64,000 nt of DNA, from contig NZ_BLPG01000002.1 of the NCBI RefSeq assembly GCF_011764445.1, positions 620,001 to 684,000 of the forward strand. Direction: 5' to 3'. Source of the stretch: Phytohabitans rumicis. GTDB lineage: Bacteria > Actinomycetota > Actinomycetes > Mycobacteriales > Micromonosporaceae. Position numbers and translations under genes: made by a program. Within the stretch, counting starts at the first letter, position 1, and each line of letters opens with the position of its first letter. Below, piece by piece: positions 1 to 8,711 of this stretch. A model generated the notes under the pieces. That model saw nothing but the letters and a program-made list of their open reading frames with translations, was not told the origin of the DNA and did not search any database.

Positions 1-19
1 TCCTGCGGTATTCGGGCAT
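1..19 (-). CDS. Possible start of the next gene, cut by the window edge
   Basis: An ATG on the minus strand at 19 opens a reading frame (M P E Y R R) that leaves the window. It begins two bases after the stop of the extradiol dioxygenase gene, as expected for the next gene of a tight operon. Only six codons are visible, so this is a positional guess; product unknown. Confidence 0.25.
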
Positions 20-21
20 CC

Positions 22-897
22 TCAGCTCCAGCCGTGCGGGGGGCGGTCGAACCAGACGTGCACCTGGCCGGTGCCGACCGCGTTCTCGTACTCGCTGTAG
101 AGGCGGCCGGGCGCCGTGCACCGCTGCTCGCCGAGCGCGCCGATCATCATCAGGTAGTGGCCGAACCGGGCCTCCGGCTTGACCTTCAGAAACTCCGGCA
201 TGGTGGAAAGGACCAGGTCGTGCCGGCCCTGCTCGAACCAGCCGATGCGCCGCAGGTCGGCCTCGTGGGCGGCCGCGGTGAAGATGTGCCTGGGGTCGCT
301 GGCCTCGTGGTCGCGGATCTGGCGCAGCGGCCAGAACGTGTGCGACAGCGCGCCGGACGCGATCAGCAGCACCTTGCGGTCGGTGGCGGCGATGCCGTCC
401 GCGAGGGCGCGGCCCAGGCGAAGGCTGTCCTCGCTGTCCGCGGTCTGGCAGACGCCGATGGACATCCACCGCTTCTCCGGTACGCCCAGGTACGTCCACA
501 GGTTCGTGGTGGCGTAGAAGATCGGCAGGTACGGGTCGTCGATCGGGGTGATCCAGGTGCCGTGCTTGTCGGCGTGCGCGGCGATCGCGTGGGCCAGCTC
601 CGGGTCGCCGGGGAAGTCGTACGGCATGCGGCACATGCCGCGCGGCAGTTCCTCGGAGGTGAACAGGCCGGCGCGGCGGCTCTGCGCGGTCACCACGAAC
701 TCGACCGTGGTCGCCCAGTGCGAGTCGAGCACCACGACTGTGTCGTAGTCGAGGGTCTCGAACACCTCGGCGCGCAGCCGCTTCAGGCCCGGTACGAGGC
801 TGATCTCCTTGCCCTCGTTGATCTCGCGCCGTTCGGCCTCGGGCAGCACGATCGTGGGTACGTGCGAGAGCAGGCCCGCACCGACGACCTCACCCAT
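22..897 (-). CDS. hpaD: Class III extradiol dioxygenase, probably 3,4-dihydroxyphenylacetate 2,3-dioxygenase
   Basis: LigB-fold class III extradiol dioxygenase of 291 aa, a normal length. Such enzymes cleave a catechol ring next to the two hydroxyls using non-haem Fe(II). Likely metal ligands are His12 (LLSHVPT) and His60 (VVVLDSHW). The ELPRGM stretch and the C-terminal GTGQVHVWF segment recall HpaD (homoprotocatechuate 2,3-dioxygenase). The start overlaps the end of the HpaE-like gene by 8 bp, so the two are translationally coupled; HpaD makes the semialdehyde that HpaE oxidises. Substrate is inferred; another catechol is possible. Transcription probably starts at the operator-bearing promoter around 2.36-2.41 kb. 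Confidence 0.8.
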   Translation of the reverse strand: MGEVVGAGLLSHVPTIVLPEAERREINEGKEISLVPGLKRLRAEVFETLDYDTVVVLDSHWATTVEFVVTAQSRRAGLFTSEELPRGMCRMPYDFPGDPELAHAIAAHADKHGTWITPIDDPYLPIFYATTNLWTYLGVPEKRWMSIGVCQTADSEDSLRLGRALADGIAATDRKVLLIASGALSHTFWPLRQIRDHEASDPRHIFTAAAHEADLRRIGWFEQGRHDLVLSTMPEFLKVKPEARFGHYLMMIGALGEQRCTAPGRLYSEYENAVGTGQVHVWFDRPPHGWS

Positions 898-2350
898 GGT
901 TCCGCCATCCTTCCGGTGCCGTGACGGTGTTCTTGACGTCGCAGTAGAAGTCGAAGCTCCAGGTGCCGCCCTCGCGGCCGACGCCGGACTGCCGGGAGCC
1001 GCCGAACGGCGCCCGCAGGTCGCGGACGAAGAAGCAGTTGACCCAGACGGTGCCGGCGACCAACCGCGCGCTCACCCGGGCCGCCCGCGACGGATCCCCG
1101 GTGACGACCACGGCGGCGAGGCCGAACCGGGTGCCGTTGGCCAGCGCCACCGCCTCCTGCTCGGTGCCGAACGTCTGCAGGGTCAGCACCGGGCCGAAGA
1201 TCTCCTCGGTGAGCGCCTCGGCGCCGGGTGGGAGCCCGGTCAGCAGCGTGGGCCGGTAGTACAGGCCGCCGAGGTCGGTGTTGGGGCCGCCGCCGACGGC
1301 CGCGCGGGCGCCGGAAGCGAGGGCCCGGCGTACGAAGCCGTCGACGCGGGCGAGGTGGTCGGCGTGGATGTTCGGGCCGATGTCGGTGTCCTCGTCGCGC
1401 GGGTCGCCCTGCCGCAGCGCGTGGACCCGGGCCACGAAGCGGGCGGTGAACTCGTCCGCGACCGCCGAGTCGACCAGCAGCCGGGTGCCGGACAGGCACA
1501 CCTGCCCGGCGTTGTCGTACTGCTCGACGGCCAGGTCCACGGCCAGGTCGAGGTCGGCGTCGGCGAACACCAGCAGCGGCGACTTGCCACCCAGCTCGAA
1601 GCTGGTCGGCACCAGGTTCGCGGCGGCCGCGGCGGCGATGCGCCGGGCGGTCGGCACCGAGCCGGTGAAGCTGATCCGGCGTACGTCCGGGTGCCCGACC
1701 AGGGCGGCGCCGGCCTCCGCCCCGTACCCCTGGACCACGTTGAGCACGCCCGGCGGCAGGCCGGCCTCGGCGGCGATGTCGGCCAGCAGCGAGGCGGTCA
1801 GCGGCGACCATTCGGCCGGCTTGAGGACCACCGTGTTGCCGGCGGCCAGGGCCGGCGCGACCTTCCAGGTGGCCAGCATCAGCGGCGCGTTCCACGGCGT
1901 GATGAGCACGCACGGGCCGGCCGGGTCCCAGCTGACGTGGTTGGTGTGGCCGCGGGTGTCGAAGTCGTCGTGGCGCAGACCGGTGAGCCAGTCGGCGAAG
2001 AACCGGAAGTTGTGCGCGACCCGGGGCATCACTCCGCGCCGGTGCGAGCGCAGCAGCGCGCCGTTGTCGGTGGTCTCGACGATCGCGAGCTCCTCCAGGC
2101 GCTTGTCCACCCCGTCCGCGACGGCGTGCAGGATCCGGGCGCGCTCGTCGCGGCCGGTCGCCGCCCAGGCCGGGAACGCATCGCGAGCCGCGACGACCGC
2201 CGCGTGCGCCTCGTCCGCTCCGCCGCGCGCGACCTCGGCGAGCAGCGTGCCGTCGATCGGCGAACGGTCGGGGAACGTCTGCGCCGAGGCGACCCGTTCG
2301 CCCCCGATCCAGTGCCGCGTGTCCACCGCCACGCCTGCCACCGTGTTCAT
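890..2350 (-). CDS. hpaE: Aldehyde dehydrogenase, HpaE-like (5-carboxymethyl-2-hydroxymuconate semialdehyde dehydrogenase)
   Basis: NAD(P)-dependent aldehyde dehydrogenase of 486 aa with intact catalytic residues: general base Glu252 (SFELGGKSP) and nucleophile Cys285 (NAGQVCLSG), plus the substrate-loop motif TPWNAPLMLATWK and the C-terminal APFGGSRQSGVGREGG. The start at 2350 is chosen because an in-frame upstream ATG at 2386 lies inside the palindromic operator. Coupling to the HpaD-like dioxygenase (8-bp overlap) supports oxidation of the ring-cleavage semialdehyde. Cofactor and exact substrate cannot be read from the sequence. Confidence 0.75.
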   Translation of the reverse strand: MNTVAGVAVDTRHWIGGERVASAQTFPDRSPIDGTLLAEVARGGADEAHAAVVAARDAFPAWAATGRDERARILHAVADGVDKRLEELAIVETTDNGALLRSHRRGVMPRVAHNFRFFADWLTGLRHDDFDTRGHTNHVSWDPAGPCVLITPWNAPLMLATWKVAPALAAGNTVVLKPAEWSPLTASLLADIAAEAGLPPGVLNVVQGYGAEAGAALVGHPDVRRISFTGSVPTARRIAAAAAANLVPTSFELGGKSPLLVFADADLDLAVDLAVEQYDNAGQVCLSGTRLLVDSAVADEFTARFVARVHALRQGDPRDEDTDIGPNIHADHLARVDGFVRRALASGARAAVGGGPNTDLGGLYYRPTLLTGLPPGAEALTEEIFGPVLTLQTFGTEQEAVALANGTRFGLAAVVVTGDPSRAARVSARLVAGTVWVNCFFVRDLRAPFGGSRQSGVGREGGTWSFDFYCDVKNTVTAPEGWRNHG

Positions 2351-2363
2351 CCGCGCCTCCACA

Positions 2364-2409
2364 TATCGTTTGGCTCCAAATAACATAGGCTAGAGTTTGG
2401 CTCCATAAC
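2364..2409. promoter_or_regulatory. Divergent promoter with two MarR-type operator boxes
   Basis: Two boxes lie between the divergent HpaE-like and PuuC-like genes: GTTTGGCTCCAAAT at 2368-2381, whose core TTTGGCTCCAAA is a perfect TTTGGNNCCAAA palindrome, and GTTTGGCTCCATAA at 2395-2408. They match six further boxes in the island, including one in front of the MarR gene. Binding by that MarR protein is inferred. Confidence 0.75.
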
Positions 2410-2422
2410 AAGGAGGGGCTTC

Positions 2423-3891
2423 ATGATCGATTGGATCCGGCTGGCCCGTACCCTCCAGCCGCCCACCAGCCACTACATCGACGGCGCCGACGAGGCCGGG
2501 GCGAACGGCGCCTTCGCCGTCGTCTCCCCCGCGACGGCCGCGCGGTCGCCGAGGTCGCGGACGCCGGCTCCGCCGAGGTCGACCTGGCGGTCGCCGCCGC
2601 CCGCCGCGCGTTCGACGCCGGCCCGTGGCCGCGCTGGTCACCCGCCGAGCGCGGCCGCGCCCTGCTCCGCCTCGCCGATCTCGTCGAGCGGGACCGGTCC
2701 GAGCTCGCGGTCACCATCAGCCTGGAGATGGGCAAGCCCATCACCGAGGCGTACGACATCGAGCTGCGCGCCGTCGTCAACACCTTCCGCTGGTACGGCC
2801 AGCTGGCCGACAAGCTGACCGACGAGTCCCCGCGTACGGCCGGCGACGCGCTCGCCCTGGTCACCCGGGAGCCCGCCGGGGTGGTCGCCGCCGTCGTGCC
2901 GTGGAACTTCCCGCTCACGCTGGCGTCCTGGAAGGTCGCGCCGGCCCTGGCCGCCGGCTGCACCGTCGTACTCAAGCCGTCCGAGCTGTCCCCGCTGTCC
3001 GCGCTGCGCCTGGCCCGGCTGGCCACCGAGGCGGGCCTGCCGCCCGGCGTGCTGAACGTCGTCGCCGGCGACGGGCCGACCGCCGGCCGCGCGCTGGGCC
3101 TGCACCCGGACGTCGACGTGCTCGCGTTCACCGGCTCGGCGGCGGTCGGCCGCCAGTTCCTGCGGTACGCCGCCGACTCCAACCTCAAGCGGGTCTGGCT
3201 GGAACTGGGCGGCAAGTCGCCCAACATCGTGCTGCCCGACGCGCCCGACCTGGACCGGGCCGCCGCGACCGCCGCCTGGGGCATCTTCTTCAACCAGGGC
3301 GAGATGTGCACCGCGCCGTCCCGGCTGCTCGTGCACCGTTCCATCGCGGAGCGGGTCACCGACGCCGTCGTCGCCCGCGCCGAGGCGCTGCGCATCGGCG
3401 ACCCGCTGGACCCGGCCACCGAGCTCGGCGCGATGGTCGGCGAGGACCACCTGGCCCGGGTGCTCGGCCACGTCGCCGCCGGCCGGTCCGAGGGGGCCCG
3501 GCTGCGCACCGGCGGGACGCGGTGGGGCACGGCCGGCTCGTTCCTGCGGCCCACCGTGTTCGACCGGGTCGACCCCGGGATGCGGCTGGCCCGCGAGGAG
3601 ATCTTCGGGCCGGTGCTGGCGGTGCTGGCGTTCGACACCGTCGAGGAGGCCGTACGCCTCGCCAACGCCACCGAGTACGGCCTGGCCGCGGCGGTGTGGA
3701 CGGCGGACCTGTCCACCGCGCACCGGGTGTCCCGCGCGCTACGCGCCGGCACCGTGTGGGTCAACTGCTACGAGGAGGGCGACCTGAGCGTGCCGTTCGG
3801 CGGCGTGAAGCAGTCCGGCCACGGGCGGGACAAGTCGGCGCACGCCTTGGACAAGTACATGGACCTCAAGACGACATGGATCCAGCTGTGA
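2423..3891 (+). CDS. puuC: Aldehyde dehydrogenase, PuuC-like, interrupted by one frameshift
   Basis: The reading frame starts at ATG 2423 after an AGGAGG-type ribosome site (aaggagggg) with MIDWIRLARTLQPPTSHYID and runs to about 2536. There a G or C is missing and the protein continues in another frame as RAVAEVADAGSAEVDL to 3891. Adding one base gives a normal 489-aa aldehyde dehydrogenase with Glu261 (LELGGKSPN) and Cys296 (GEMCTAPSR). It probably oxidises a gamma-glutamyl-aminoaldehyde, since the next gene is PuuD-like and a PuuA-like ligase is nearby. The break is likely a sequencing or assembly error because the rest of the protein is intact. Confidence 0.75.
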
Positions 3892-4547
3892 CCCGCCCTC
3901 TGGTCGCTATACCGGCCCGGTTCTCCGCGCACGCCTCCGCGCTGCGGTACCGCGCCGAGGTGGCCGCCCGCGCCCTGGTGGAGGCCGTCTACCGGGCCGG
4001 CGGCGAGCCGTGGATCATGCATCCGGACGCGGCGGAGGCGGAACAGCGGCTCGCCCGCGCCGACGCGCTGCTGCTGCCCGGCGGCGGCGACCTCGCGCCC
4101 CACCGGTACGGCGCCGCCGCCGTCCACGACACCGTGTACGACGTCGACGACGCGCAGGACGCCTTCGACCTCGCCGCCGCCCGGTACGCCCTCGCGGCCG
4201 GCCTGCCCACCCTCGCCATCTGCCGGGGCATGCAGGTCGTCAACGTCGCACTGGGCGGCACGCTGCGCCAGCACATGGACGGCGACCACCGGCACCTGGT
4301 CCAGCCCGTGGCGCTGGCCCCCGACTCGGCGCTGGCCGCGGCGGCCGGTGTGCCCAAAGTGGACGCCTCCTGCTACCACCACCAGTCCGTAGCCCGCCTG
4401 GGCACAGGGCTACGCCCGGTGGCCTGGGCCGCCGACGGCACCGTAGAAGCCCTGGAACTCCCCGGCACTCCCCTCCTCGCGGTGCAGTGGCACCCCGAGG
4501 ACGCGCCGGACGCCTGGCTCTTCGACGCGTGGCTCCGTCGATCTTGA
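3876..4547 (+). CDS. puuD: Class I glutamine amidotransferase-like hydrolase, PuuD-like (gamma-glutamyl-GABA hydrolase)
   Basis: Peptidase C26 protein of 223 aa. The catalytic triad is visible: Cys116 in AICRGMQV, His206 and Glu208 in AVQWHPED. PuuD enzymes hydrolyse the gamma-glutamyl bond of the oxidised amine and release glutamate and a GABA-like amino acid. ATG 3876 overlaps the PuuC-like gene by 16 bp; a GTG at 3888 overlapping its stop (GTGA) is an equally good start. The product would feed GabT and GabD further along. The stop codon lies inside the following terminator stem. Confidence 0.8.
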   Translation: MDPAVTRPLVAIPARFSAHASALRYRAEVAARALVEAVYRAGGEPWIMHPDAAEAEQRLARADALLLPGGGDLAPHRYGAAAVHDTVYDVDDAQDAFDLAAARYALAAGLPTLAICRGMQVVNVALGGTLRQHMDGDHRHLVQPVALAPDSALAAAAGVPKVDASCYHHQSVARLGTGLRPVAWAADGTVEALELPGTPLLAVQWHPEDAPDAWLFDAWLRRS

Positions 4548-4596
4548 AGTTGTCATGCCCGAATGTCCGATATGGAACCTGACAACCTCAAGATCG
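4539..4596. terminator. Bidirectional terminator between convergent puuD and marR
   Basis: Inverted repeat CGATCTTGAAGTTGTCA (4539-4555) and TGACAACCTCAAGATCG (4580-4596) with one mismatch and a 24-nt loop. The arms contain the stop codons of both convergent genes, so it can serve both strands. No long T tract is present, as is usual in this group. Confidence 0.7.
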
Positions 4597-5166
4597 ACCG
4601 TTGGGGCGGCGGCCGCCCCGCCGCGGCATCGGCGACGCGCCCTTGAGGAGGGCTAGGCGGCGAGCCTCGCCTTCGTCTTCCAGTTGCGAGACGATCTTGC
4701 GGAGGGCGGTGGCTACGGCCTCGCACTCGTCGGCGCTCAGGCGGGAGGTGACGAAGGCTTCTTCGGCGTTGAAGGCCGGGAACAGGCGGTTCATCAGCTC
4801 CTCGCCCGCCTCGGTGAGCGAGAGCAGGACCATCCGGCCGTCGGACGGATGGTTGGAGCGGACCACGAGGCCGCGGGACTCCAGGGTGCGGGCGACGCCG
4901 GTGAGCGTGCCCTTGGAGATGCCGGCCTCGGCGGCGACGTGCCGGGTCTCCATCTCGCCGAAGATCCAGACCACCCACAGCACCACGAACCCGGTCCAGG
5001 TCAGCTCGGCCTCGCGCAGCACGGTGTTCTCCACGTGCTGCCGGGTGGCGGCGGCGGCCCGGTAGATGTTGGACACGGCCGCCATGGCCTCGCGGTGCAG
5101 CCGGATCGCGCCGAGCTTGGCCTGGACGGCCTTCTCGGTCTCGGTGATCGAACGATGCCCAGTCAC
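4588..5166 (-). CDS. MarR-family regulator, probable master of the catabolic island
   Basis: 192-aa MarR-type regulator. Residues about 45-135 form the winged helix: the recognition region VAAEAGISKGTLTGVARTLE is followed by the wing RSNHPSDGRMVLLSLTEAG, whose DxR is typical of the family. A basic Pro/Arg-rich tail follows residue 175. A box GTTTGACTCCGAAC sits just upstream of its own start, suggesting autoregulation. The same box occurs in front of all neighbouring catabolic transcription units. Such proteins usually repress until an aromatic or amine ligand binds; the ligand here is unknown. Confidence 0.85.
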   Translation of the reverse strand: MTGHRSITETEKAVQAKLGAIRLHREAMAAVSNIYRAAAATRQHVENTVLREAELTWTGFVVLWVVWIFGEMETRHVAAEAGISKGTLTGVARTLESRGLVVRSNHPSDGRMVLLSLTEAGEELMNRLFPAFNAEEAFVTSRLSADECEAVATALRKIVSQLEDEGEARRLALLKGASPMPRRGGRRPNGRS

Positions 5167-5180
5167 CGGACAAGCGTACC

Positions 5181-5194
5181 GTTTGACTCCGAAC
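5181..5194. promoter_or_regulatory. MarR-type operator box in front of marR
   Basis: GTTTGACTCCGAAC, 15 bp upstream of the MarR start on the minus strand and touching the stop of the upstream acetoacetate decarboxylase-like gene. It fits the island consensus and implies feedback control of the regulator. Confidence 0.7.
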
Positions 5195-5999
5195 TAGACC
5201 GCGCCGGACGTGCCGCTCTCCAGCAGGGCACCGCCGTTCCAGGTCACGCCCACCTGCCGGTAGTACGCGCCGATCAGCTCGTCGACCCGCAGGTCGGCCA
5301 GCTCCTCGGTGGGCGCGTCGAACAGGCGCAGCTCGGCGTCGGCCGCCCAGGGCGTGCCGCCCTCGAAGGAGGCGGCCCCGGAGGACACCAGCTCGTCCAG
5401 CGCCAGGCCCTGGCCCGGCTCGATGGACGGCAGCCAGCGGTGGTGGGCCATCGGGTGGGCGTTCACGAAGCCGTTGCTCTGCGCCGGCTCGCGCAGCGTG
5501 ACGACGGCCTCGGCGAGCCGGCGGTCGCCCGCGGCCAGCGTCGCGCCGAACACCGCGCCCGCGGCGATCCGCGGCGCCGGGCCGTACGGGTGCGGCCGGG
5601 TCTGGTGGATCGACCCCAGCTTCTTCGGGTACCCCTGGTGGATCCCGCGCGCGATGGCGAAGTCCTTGTCCACCCAGATGTAGACGCAGCGGGAGAAGGT
5701 CCGGCCCCGGTACGCGCAGCGGACCACCGCGAAGCACTCCTTGTACTGCGCGCGCACCGGGTCCAGCAGTTCCTGCCGGGAGTCCGAGCAGGACTGCCAG
5801 TCCGCCCAGATGAGCGCCACCGCGCCCGGGTCGGTGTCGGCGGGCTCCAGCGGCGGGGCAGCAGCGCCGCCACCCGGGCCGGATCCGTCCGGTACTCGAT
5901 GGTGAGCAGGTCACCGGAGTAGTGCCACGGCGGCGGCGGGACGAGGGCCGAACGGCCGGTGCCGGTCTTGGGTGGGAAAAACCCCCGCACGCTGGACAT
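5194..5999 (-). CDS. Acetoacetate decarboxylase-family protein, interrupted by one frameshift
   Basis: The frame opens at ATG 5999 after a good ribosome site (AGGGGAGC) and encodes MSSVRGFFPPKTGTGRSALV. Near 5855-5858 a C is missing from a CCCC run (minus strand) and the protein continues from EPADTDPGAVALIWADW to 5194. Restored length is 268 aa, usual for the ADC fold, with the characteristic FVNAHPMAHHRW and YKECFAVVRCAYRG segments. Family members include decarboxylases and Schiff-base aldol-condensation enzymes, so the reaction cannot be fixed; here it may act on a keto acid of the pathway. A box of the MarR regulon lies upstream. Confidence 0.65.
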
Positions 6000-6032
6000 A
6001 AGCTCCCCTTAGCTGCCCCGTATGAACCGATC

Positions 6033-6095
6033 GTTTGGATCCGTACGATAACCCCTTGTCCAGCGTCGGGCAAGGCATATTGTTTGCACTCAAAC
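6033..6095. promoter_or_regulatory. Divergent promoter with two MarR-type operator boxes
   Basis: GTTTGGATCCGTAC (6033-6046) and GTTTGCACTCAAAC (6082-6095; GTTTG/CAAAC arms perfect) between the divergent decarboxylase-like and ligase genes. The second box ends 18 bp before the ligase start, well placed to block its transcription. Confidence 0.75.
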
Positions 6096-6113
6096 GAGCT
6101 GAGGGAGGTCGCT

Positions 6114-7451
6114 GTGAGCGTGCACGACGTGGTCACCGCCCTCGCGGACCAGCGCATCGACGTCATCCGGCTGTCGTACCCGGATCTGATCGGCGTGGAC
6201 CGCGGCCGCGACATCCTGGCGCACCACCTGCCCGCCGCCTGCGCCCACGGCCTGGCCTTCTGCCGGGCCGTGTACCACACGACGCCGCGCGGCGACGTCG
6301 TCGACGTCGCCGGCGGCCTGGACGCCGGACTGCCGGACGTCGTCGTCCGCCCCGACCTCGACACGCTGGTGCCGCTGCCGTGGGAGCCGGGCGTGGCCTG
6401 GTGCCTGGGCGACCCGGTGGACCCCGCGACCGGCCTGCCGTGCCCGGAGTCGCCGCGCGACCTGCTGCGCCGGGTCGTCGCCGACCTCGCGGCCGCCGGC
6501 CTGAGCGCCGTCGTCGGGCCGGAGCTGGAGTACTTCCTGCTGGACCGCGACGAGTCCGCCCCGGGCGGCTGGCGGCGGTACGCCGACGTGCCCGGCAACG
6601 TCTACACCGTGGGCCGCAAGAGCGACCCGGACGGTCACCTGACCCGCACTATGCGCCGGCTCGACGCGCTCGGCGTCGGCGCCATCGCCGGCAACCGCGA
6701 GTTCGACGGCGGCCAGTTCGAGATCAACCTGACCCACTCCCCGGCGCTGTCCGCAGCCGATCGGGCCTGGCGGTTCAAGGCCGCGATCAAGGAGCTGGCG
6801 CACGCCGAGGGCCGGCTGGCCACGTTCATGGCCAAGCCCTTCAACGACAGCGGTGGATCCGGCTTCCACCTGCACGTGTCGTGCACCGGCGCGGACGGCG
6901 GCAACGCCTTCGACGACCCGGCCGGCCCGCACGGCCTGTCCGATATCGCCCACCACGCCATCGCCGGCGTGCTCACCCACGCCCCCGCCATGGCCGCCCT
7001 GCTCAACCCGACCGTCAACTCGTACAAGCGGTTCGGGCCGGACACCCTCGCGCCCTGGCTGATCGACTGGGGCCTGGACAACCGCAGCGCGATGCTGCGC
7101 GTCCCGCCGGAACGCGGCCCCGGCGCCCGCTTCGAGCTACGCCTCGGCGACGCCTCCGCCAACCCGTACCTGGCCGTCGCCGCGGTCGTGGCCGCCATCG
7201 TGCTCGGCGTCCGCGCGCAGGCGCGACCACCGTCCCCGTTGCAGGGCTACGGGTACGACCGCAGCCGCGCCGCCCTGCTGCCGATGAACCTGACCGACGC
7301 CCTGGACGCGCTGACCGCCGACACCGCGCTGACCGAGGTGCTCGGCAAGGACTTCGTCACCGCCTTCGTCAGCTACAAGCGCGACGAGATCGAACGGTTC
7401 CGCCGGCACGTCACCGACTGGGAGTTCGGCGAGTACGCATACCACCTGTGA
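6114..7451 (+). CDS. puuA: Glutamine synthetase-family gamma-glutamyl-amine ligase, PuuA-like
   Basis: 445-aa glutamine synthetase-fold protein. The GTG start follows GGGAGG at a 6-nt distance. The metal and ATP motifs are present: GPELEYFL, NREFDGGQFEINL, GSGFHLHVS, NPTVNSYKRF and FELRLGDASANPYL. It lacks features of housekeeping GlnA such as the adenylylation loop and resembles the PuuA/GlnA3-4/AtdA1-type group that joins glutamate to an amine at the cost of ATP. It heads a unit with a P450 and a luciferase-like enzyme and would do the first committed step. Substrate could be a polyamine, a short aliphatic amine or an aromatic amine. Confidence 0.8.
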   Translation: MSVHDVVTALADQRIDVIRLSYPDLIGVDRGRDILAHHLPAACAHGLAFCRAVYHTTPRGDVVDVAGGLDAGLPDVVVRPDLDTLVPLPWEPGVAWCLGDPVDPATGLPCPESPRDLLRRVVADLAAAGLSAVVGPELEYFLLDRDESAPGGWRRYADVPGNVYTVGRKSDPDGHLTRTMRRLDALGVGAIAGNREFDGGQFEINLTHSPALSAADRAWRFKAAIKELAHAEGRLATFMAKPFNDSGGSGFHLHVSCTGADGGNAFDDPAGPHGLSDIAHHAIAGVLTHAPAMAALLNPTVNSYKRFGPDTLAPWLIDWGLDNRSAMLRVPPERGPGARFELRLGDASANPYLAVAAVVAAIVLGVRAQARPPSPLQGYGYDRSRAALLPMNLTDALDALTADTALTEVLGKDFVTAFVSYKRDEIERFRRHVTDWEFGEYAYHL

Positions 7452-7454
7452 GGG

Positions 7455-8711
7455 GTGTTGACCTTGTTACTGTCCGATGTGGACCTCGCCGACAACGACC
7501 GCTTCCTGGACGGCGAGACGCCGTGGCGCATGTTCGACACGCTGCGCCGGCACGACCCCGTGCACTGGCAGCCCGAACCGGCCCCCAACAGCGGCTTCTG
7601 GGCCGTCACCCGGCACGCCGACATCGTGCGCGTCGACCGCGATCCGTCGACGTTCACCTCCAGCCGGTTCGTCAACCTGGAAGAGGTCGACGACGACCTG
7701 ATGGCGATCCGGCGCTCCATGCTGGAGACCGACGGCGCCCGCCACCAGGTCCTGCGCAAGATACTCCAGCGGGACTTCTCGCACCGCGCCGTCGCCCAGT
7801 ACGAGGTGTTCCTGCGCGGGCTGACCGGGCGCACGCTGGACGCCGCGCTCGCCAAGGGCCGCTTCGACTTCGTCAAGGAGGTCTCCGCCGACTTCCCCAT
7901 CAACGTGCTCGCCCGCATGCTCGACGTGCCCGAGAGCGACACCCAGAAGCTCATCGACTGGGGCAACCGCATCATCGGCAACACCGACCCCGACTACGCC
8001 GACGTGCTGCTGCACAGCGAGGAGAGCGACCGCTACCGCGACCTGCCGTTCCGCAGCCCCGCCGCGCTGGAGGTCTTCGCGTACGGCCGGGAACTCGCCG
8101 CCGAACGCCGCGGCGGCACCGGCACCGACCTGGTCAGCAAGCTCGTCAACCAGCCCCCCTCGGACGGCGTGCCGCTGTCCGACACCGACTTCGACAACTA
8201 CTTCCTGCTGCTCGTGGTCGCCGGCAACGAGACCACCCGGCACGCCATCTCGCACTCGATGCTGGCCCTGCTGCGCCACCCCGACCAGCTCGACCGGCTG
8301 CGCGCCGACCCGAGCCTCATCCCGGTCGCGGTGGAGGAGTTCCTGCGCTGGGCCTCACCGGTCTACCACTTCCGCCGTACCGCCACCCGCGACGTCGAAC
8401 TCGGCGGCAAGCAGGTACGCGCGGGCGACAAGGTCGTGCTGTGGTTCGCCTCCGGCAACCGCGACGAGGACGTCTTCGCCGACCCGTACGCCTTCGACGT
8501 CACCCGCTCCCCCAACGACCACGTCACCTTCGGCAAGGGCAGCCCGCACTTCTGCCTGGGCAACACCCTCGCCCGGCTGGAGATCCGGGTCATGTTCTCC
8601 GAGCTGCTGCCCCGCCTGGCCGACATCCGCCTGACCGGCGACGTGCGGCGGGTCCGCTCCAACTTCGTCAACGGCATCAAGGAGCTCCCGGTCGAGGTGA
8701 CGCTCGCGTGA
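7455..8711 (+). CDS. Cytochrome P450
   Basis: 418-aa bacterial class I P450 without membrane anchor. Visible are the I-helix oxygen-activation motif VVAGNETTRHAI, the K-helix ExxR in VEEFLRWASPV, and the haem-binding loop FGKGSPHFCLGN with Cys367 as thiolate ligand. The GTG start is 3 bp after the ligase stop, and the next gene overlaps its stop by 4 bp. No ferredoxin or reductase is adjacent. Because no PuuB-type amine oxidase is seen in the island, the P450 might supply the oxidative step that yields the aldehyde; this is inference. Confidence 0.9.
   Translation: MLTLLLSDVDLADNDRFLDGETPWRMFDTLRRHDPVHWQPEPAPNSGFWAVTRHADIVRVDRDPSTFTSSRFVNLEEVDDDLMAIRRSMLETDGARHQVLRKILQRDFSHRAVAQYEVFLRGLTGRTLDAALAKGRFDFVKEVSADFPINVLARMLDVPESDTQKLIDWGNRIIGNTDPDYADVLLHSEESDRYRDLPFRSPAALEVFAYGRELAAERRGGTGTDLVSKLVNQPPSDGVPLSDTDFDNYFLLLVVAGNETTRHAISHSMLALLRHPDQLDRLRADPSLIPVAVEEFLRWASPVYHFRRTATRDVELGGKQVRAGDKVVLWFASGNRDEDVFADPYAFDVTRSPNDHVTFGKGSPHFCLGNTLARLEIRVMFSELLPRLADIRLTGDVRRVRSNFVNGIKELPVEVTLA

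Noticed and set aside
2421-3764. Long minus-strand open frame (447 codons) opposite the PuuC-like gene
   Set aside because: Ser/Arg/Pro-rich composition typical of the antisense of a GC-rich gene, no domain, and the plus strand encodes a clear aldehyde dehydrogenase.
6035-8700. Very long plus-strand open frame overlapping the ligase and P450 genes
   Set aside because: Arg/Pro/Gly low-complexity translation in a shifted frame. Only its last part (from 8708) is real, as the start of the LLM gene.
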